DNA of 64,000 nt from BACL27 sp964203235 (GTDB lineage: Bacteria; Actinomycetota; Acidimicrobiia; Acidimicrobiales; Ilumatobacteraceae). The notes under the pieces were generated by a model, which saw nothing but the letters and a program-made list of their open reading frames with translations, was not told the origin of the DNA and did no database searches. Shown piece after piece: positions 59,950 to 64,000 of the stretch; position 1 is the first letter of the stretch, and each line of letters opens with the position of its first letter. The position numbers were made by a program, and so were the translations under genes. Where the stretch lies: contig CAXNLE010000002.1 of NCBI GenBank assembly GCA_964203235.1, positions 124,001-188,000 on the forward strand, written 5' to 3'.

Positions 59950-60198
59950 GTTGATGAAGTCAATGCAACAAACATTCGCGACTCCGATCGCGTTTGTTAC
60001 TGGCTCCTTGCAACTAGTTTTCTGGCTTGTGCGTGGGCTAAATCGCTCGGTGGTCTCGGCGTTATCATCGGGATCTTTCTAACGCCAGGGGTTGTGATCT
60101 TTCCGATCATCTATTGGATTGTCGAAGGAGTCTTCCCCGCCGTTTATTTCGCGTTGATGTTCGCCGGCTGGTTCGGGGTTTTAATTAAGAGCTTCTAG
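59950..60198 (+). pseudogene. Small two-helix membrane protein, frame-shifted
   Basis: The frame from 59950 to 60198 encodes CAWAKSLGGLGVIIGIFLTP and VVIFPIIYWIVEGVFP, then a second helix ending WFGVLIKSF, a convincing membrane protein, but it has no start codon. The only nearby starts (ATG 59954 and 59963) are in another frame that stops at 60081. A shift of -1 (or +2) is required. Probably a decayed gene or a sequence error. Confidence 0.45.
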
Positions 60199-60221
60199 AG
60201 TCCAAAAAAATAGCTAGATAG

Positions 60222-62012
60222 CTAGATAAGCGAATCTTGAATGGAGCTTTCTAGCCGTGACCAGTACATTTCGGCTCGCCTCTTTATCGCCGCATCATTC
60301 CAGTTGTCAAGGCTCGGTGGTGCAAGTAAATGAATTGACTCAATAATGTCTTTCTTTCGCTTTAAATCTTTGGTTCGGCCTTCAACCAGAGAACGCGTCA
60401 GTAAAAACTTGGAATCTTGATACAAGGAAACTTTATCCTTGGCTTCAGCAGCCCCTTTTGCTCTTTGATCTAAGGAGTGAGCTAAAACCAAATTTCCAAT
60501 TGAGTCAGTCAAATCTTTGTCACCATGTCTTGCACGTGACCTGATGTGTTCTAAATCGTAACCAACATAAGGAACCGGATTATTTCTACGGCGACGTCTT
60601 ACTTTCAAAATTTCAACCAGCTCTGGCACCACCGCTTCTTTTGCTTCAACTTCAACATCGTGACTGAGGCGTGCCAACAAGAATTTCAAGCGGCGGCGAT
60701 CTGCGCTATTTTTATAGCGCAGAGCCATCACCCCAACTTTTGCTTGCGCCATCAACTGATCAACATTCTTGAACGCGACACTTGAAGCTTTTATTACATC
60801 TTCAGGTGTCGACTTCTCCCCTAGTTGGTTGATGCGATTAGCCCAGGCTGGAACTATCCGTTCAAAGTCTTGTCCCCGCTCTGCAGCTAAAACTGAAAGA
60901 ACAACCCTGTTGTCTACTAGTTCAGCTAACTTAAAATAAGCACGTCCGTTCAGGCCAGCTCCAGCAAGCAGGACTGCGAAGTCCTGCACAAATTTGAACT
61001 GCCGCGAAGCAGTTCCGAGATTACTCAGCTTTTGCTTTGCTTTAGGTGCACTTCCGAGAGCAATATTTTTTAGATGTGCTGCTTTATCTGGCAATGACTC
61101 TAAAAAACGAAGGGCATCAGTTGAGGTTGTCAACCTACTAGACCAGCCTTCACGAAGACGGCCACTGCTGATGGGGTCGCCAGTCTCTGCAACCAGGATT
61201 GCGCGAAGAAGGAACTGCATTTTCCTCAGACGATCAGAGTTGCACTCTTTGAGCGTAAGTGAGGCCTTACTCCATAAACTTGCGGCCCGATCAAAATCAT
61301 TAGTCTTCAACTTTGAGAAAGTCGTGTTTTTGATTAAATCAGCACTATCTAATTCAAGACCTCGATTATTAGTCCGCTCATAAATGCCGATCGCTTCTTC
61401 ATGTGAGTTAACTTCTAATCGAACAAAAATAACTCCTTCAACAACTTTGTTGTAAAACTCAATAAGTGAGGCTGTGGCCTTGCAAACGCCATTTAGACGC
61501 TCGACAAACAAGTCATATGCATTTACTAGATTTTCGCAGGTATTACTCCACTCTTCTTCTTCATTCGGCTTCGTTGAACCATCAATCAATGCAACGACCA
61601 TGTAATTGCCGTCATCTGCAACTTTCACTCTTGGTGATAGTCCATCTTTCTTGGAGTATTTCAGCAAAAGCTGTAATTCATTAAACAAAAAATTAAGTTC
61701 TTTATTATCTTTAAATCCTGAGATTGTTTTAATTTGATTACTTATTGCTGCAAGCAAAACCAAAACTGAGGTTATTCTTTGCTGCCCATCCACGATGTAA
61801 TAGCGTTCACTGGTCTCACAATCGGCAACTATGACTTGACCCAGAAAATAGTAGGACTGTTTAGATTCGATGAAGTCGCTTAGATCTTGAAATAGATCAT
61901 CAATTTCGTTTTCAGACCATGAGTACTCTCGCTGATAAAGCGGGACCGCGTACGACTCTGAAAAAAACTCACGCAAATTCAGTGCCGGTGCGTTTGGCTT
62001 ACCTGCTCGCAT
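60222..62012 (-). CDS. DUF262/DUF1524 protein (GmrSD-like nuclease)
   Basis: 596 residues. N-terminal DUF262: YAVPLYQREYSWSENEIDDL and YYIVDGQQRITSVLVLL, a ParB-like fold thought to use NTP. C-terminal DUF1524: DLEHIRSRARHG with IGNLVLA, the His-Me/HNH-type nuclease core. The same architecture is found in GmrSD type IV restriction enzymes that cut modified phage DNA. Last gene of a minus-strand operon. Defence role inferred. Confidence 0.82.
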   Translation of the reverse strand: MRAGKPNAPALNLREFFSESYAVPLYQREYSWSENEIDDLFQDLSDFIESKQSYYFLGQVIVADCETSERYYIVDGQQRITSVLVLLAAISNQIKTISGFKDNKELNFLFNELQLLLKYSKKDGLSPRVKVADDGNYMVVALIDGSTKPNEEEEWSNTCENLVNAYDLFVERLNGVCKATASLIEFYNKVVEGVIFVRLEVNSHEEAIGIYERTNNRGLELDSADLIKNTTFSKLKTNDFDRAASLWSKASLTLKECNSDRLRKMQFLLRAILVAETGDPISSGRLREGWSSRLTTSTDALRFLESLPDKAAHLKNIALGSAPKAKQKLSNLGTASRQFKFVQDFAVLLAGAGLNGRAYFKLAELVDNRVVLSVLAAERGQDFERIVPAWANRINQLGEKSTPEDVIKASSVAFKNVDQLMAQAKVGVMALRYKNSADRRRLKFLLARLSHDVEVEAKEAVVPELVEILKVRRRRRNNPVPYVGYDLEHIRSRARHGDKDLTDSIGNLVLAHSLDQRAKGAAEAKDKVSLYQDSKFLLTRSLVEGRTKDLKRKKDIIESIHLLAPPSLDNWNDAAIKRRAEMYWSRLESSIQDSLI

Positions 62013-62030
62013 AAATCAGGCTTCTTTGCT

Positions 62031-62861
62031 CTAACTCTTGCTCTTGGCTTTGACTAACGATTCCTGCTCGTTCATTAATTTATCTATCTCTGTTTTGCTG
62101 TGCTCGTCATATAAAACGTTATTTTTTATTCGGGTTACACCCTTAGCTAACTTGCGGGCGCTTTCCTTCATATCAAATGGCGGCTTATAACTACTAACTT
62201 TGTCTACAAATGCATGAGCTAGTTTACCAATTCGGCCTATTTTGACCCTAACGATATGACTCTGCCAGATGTCAGTAACTGGGTCACCTAAGTCAAGTGC
62301 GCCCCGCCGTACAAACGGATCAACTGTATTCGCTTCGTCATACATAGCCTTCCCGATCAAATAGGTTCGGTAAATCAGGTGACCCTGAAAAGCAGCTTCC
62401 TTCTTTCTCACTACATAATCATGGTCAAGGGGATCTTTTTTTTGCGACACTACTGTCAATCCCCCAAAGTCTTGCGGCTTAAATTCGCCGTCTTGGGCTT
62501 CTCGTGCAAGTAAGTACCAACGAAATGGAAACAATGCAAGATACCGCCAAAAATCCTTGTCTTCGCGCAAATCTATGCTGCAACTCTCAATAATCTCATA
62601 GATTTGACCCGCAAATTTTATCTCAAATAAATATAGGTCATCAACTGTTCGATTCTTTTTTTCTGAAAATTTTTGCTCCCAAGATTTCTGGACTGCGGCA
62701 GAGCTTTTCTCAATTCTGACGCGGTCGTAGTCGAATCCGTCTTTTAAAACGACGAATTGATCCTCACTAATGTCAACGAATAACTGACTTTTTTTTGGGG
62801 CAGCCATAATAAGATCTGCCACTTCCTGAGCTTTTGCCGCGCTTAGTGTTGGATAAGTCAT
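62031..62861 (-). CDS. Hypothetical protein, possibly DUF6339-like
   Basis: 276 residues from ATG 62861, chosen because GGGGG lies just upstream and the longer in-frame start (62909) would overlap the gene before. Soluble; the middle has FWRYLALFPFRWYLLAREAQ and a later LIYRTYLIGKAMYDEANT, DIWQSHIVRVKIG. This W-x-Y-L...R pattern reminds me of DUF6339 proteins seen in restriction-type operons; tentative. 18 bp upstream of the DUF262 gene. Confidence 0.5.
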   Translation of the reverse strand: MTYPTLSAAKAQEVADLIMAAPKKSQLFVDISEDQFVVLKDGFDYDRVRIEKSSAAVQKSWEQKFSEKKNRTVDDLYLFEIKFAGQIYEIIESCSIDLREDKDFWRYLALFPFRWYLLAREAQDGEFKPQDFGGLTVVSQKKDPLDHDYVVRKKEAAFQGHLIYRTYLIGKAMYDEANTVDPFVRRGALDLGDPVTDIWQSHIVRVKIGRIGKLAHAFVDKVSSYKPPFDMKESARKLAKGVTRIKNNVLYDEHSKTEIDKLMNEQESLVKAKSKS

Positions 62862-62875
62862 TTTCCCCCTCAGAA

Positions 62876-63853
62876 TTAATTCAGTTCGTTGTCCAGCAAG
62901 GATTGCCACTTAGCGGTGTTTTGTCCAATACCTGATATCGCTGCTGCAATTTCGCTTGGTTTTTCTTTTACGGCTTGAATAAAATCAATGCCAGCGATCA
63001 ACGGTTTAGCATGAGCTTTGGTAAAACTCTTCTTCAGAATTGAAATCACTAACGGCTCCTTTAGGCGATACTGCTCAATATCAACGTTTTGTAGTTCAGC
63101 ACTTACCAAATAGACAAGCTGACCAAGAGCCACCAGCGCCAAGGAAGACAGGTACTGATCTACCCATTTATCTTTTCGTTTCGCACATAAATTAAAAATT
63201 CCTTCATTCATGTAAATCGTAAGATTTCCTTCAAAAGTATCAATTTCAAGTAATTCGCATTGTGCTATCACCGCCAGCTCAGTTGCCATGGGCAGTTTTA
63301 AATCCCTTGCAGATTTTGCATCTAGTGCTTTGGGGCTTAGGCCATTCAGATTTGGATTTGGCTTTATTCCAAAGCTAGTTTCGGCGAGTATTGACCCCTT
63401 GCGGTAAGGCGTAAGACTTTTAGGCACTCTCTCTTTCACAAGTGTCAATGACACCTCGATCTGAAAACCATTCTTCCTGTCAAGAAGCGCTTCATTCCGT
63501 GCCTTTGACTGTTCTGCTAGTAAAACTTGGCTTGGAACTTTGGACAATAGTTCTGAATAAATGACGAACCTATTTTTTAAAAAACTTGAGTCTGCAATAA
63601 TGGTGAGTTTTATGTCATCAGCCGACATATCAATTTTTCCGAGGGCCTTCTTGGTCTCTGAGTGACCCCATTGTGGCAAAAAGGTTAAACCAAGCTCTCT
63701 GATCTCCTCAAAGTCCACACGCATTATCTGATTAGATTTAAGGGTCATTGGGAGACCGAACTTGCTATTTACAACTAAATTGCTATTTTCAAGTAACTCT
63801 TGGACTAATTCAAGATTTTCCCAAGGCCTAACGATTGGCGATTCGCGATTCAT
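62876..63853 (-). CDS. Hypothetical protein of the DUF262 operon
   Basis: 325 residues, soluble, no recognised motif. It has a DIKLTIIADSSFLKNRFVIY strand/helix segment and a helical C-terminus. The start overlaps the stop of the preceding partial gene (ATGA) and the stop lies 14 bp before the next start, so it is part of the same operon. Confidence 0.55.
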   Translation of the reverse strand: MNRESPIVRPWENLELVQELLENSNLVVNSKFGLPMTLKSNQIMRVDFEEIRELGLTFLPQWGHSETKKALGKIDMSADDIKLTIIADSSFLKNRFVIYSELLSKVPSQVLLAEQSKARNEALLDRKNGFQIEVSLTLVKERVPKSLTPYRKGSILAETSFGIKPNPNLNGLSPKALDAKSARDLKLPMATELAVIAQCELLEIDTFEGNLTIYMNEGIFNLCAKRKDKWVDQYLSSLALVALGQLVYLVSAELQNVDIEQYRLKEPLVISILKKSFTKAHAKPLIAGIDFIQAVKEKPSEIAAAISGIGQNTAKWQSLLDNELN

Positions 63854-64000
63854 TTCTTCAACTCAATTTGTTCCACGATTGGATTTGGCGCGACAGACCA
63901 GTCACTTGAAAATTCCTTACTTTGCCATTCAAACTCGTAATCTGATCCTTTTATAAGATCGCCCTCGTAAGAACCGTCTTCCTTGTTTAGTTTGAAGCCT
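63850..64000 (-). CDS. Partial gene at the window edge
   Basis: C-terminal 49 residues only (GFKLNKEDGSYEGDLIKGSD near the edge, ending VEQIELKK). Stop overlaps the next ATG by 3 bp. Too little to name; upstream member of the DUF262 operon. Confidence 0.5.
   Translation of the reverse strand, partial: GFKLNKEDGSYEGDLIKGSDYEFEWQSKEFSSDWSVAPNPIVEQIELKK

Overview
The window looks like chromosomal DNA of a high-GC-lineage Gram-positive of moderate GC, most likely an actinomycetote of the Acidimicrobiia type. I infer this from gene content only: OxyR next to KatG, complete RecBCD, a DUF2786 gene joined to an HEXXH metallohydrolase gene (a pair I recall from Mycobacterium as Rv0184/Rv0185), many Thr/Ser-rich secreted proteins without LPXTG anchors, frequent GTG/TTG starts, and a secreted protein ending in the basic tail PKCPGGYKKK. 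No rRNA, tRNA, CRISPR array or prophage was recognised.

Layout. 1-6.4 kb: metabolic and envelope genes (serine hydrolase, aldehyde dehydrogenase, SDR, Rieske protein, YceI). 6.4-11.2 kb: an orphan Phd-like antitoxin, a TetR regulator, and the katG/oxyR divergon. 11.2-21.4 kb: four tandem paralogous secreted proteins (A-D, all minus strand) with near-identical N-terminal two-thirds, a variable number of Fn3-like repeats and strongly different C-terminal DUF1566/lectin-like tips. Fragments of the oxyR 3' end lie between the copies as duplication scars, and vestigial gene tails (..RAFG-stop) lie beside and outside the array. A divergent TetR gene with a palindromic site closes the array. 22-28.5 kb: small accessory genes (decayed nucleotidyltransferase module, EamA transporter, DUF2786/metallohydrolase pair, GIY-YIG operon, YbjN-like protein, DnaQ-like exonuclease, HD hydrolase). 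Three of these genes need a +1 shift at a short A/T run to be read through.

28.5-36.8 kb: recC-recB-recD operon. 37-38.6 kb: a small membrane protein, a 334-bp segment bounded by a 14-bp inverted repeat, and a SAM-I/IV-like riboswitch in front of a gene of unknown function. 38.7-51.9 kb: lipoprotein, cupin, M14 peptidase, acyltransferase, VOC protein, then a repeat-rich subtilase, a 1450-residue adhesin-like protein and a propeller-like secreted protein. 51.9-53.3 kb: FMN reductase and a HigBA-type toxin-antitoxin pair, with a relic of the antitoxin gene 2.2 kb away.

53.4-60 kb: a TerC gene faces a five-gene minus-strand operon: methyltransferase, AlkB-like dioxygenase, an NYN-RNase/vWA fusion, a PP2C-like phosphatase and a kinase with Sel1/TPR repeats. 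The last three form a TerY-P-type vWA/PP2C/kinase triad carrying a built-in ribonuclease. It is the best candidate here for a little-described stress or defence system. 60.2-64 kb: a DUF262/DUF1524 (GmrSD-like) operon with three upstream genes, cut by the window edge, probably also defence.
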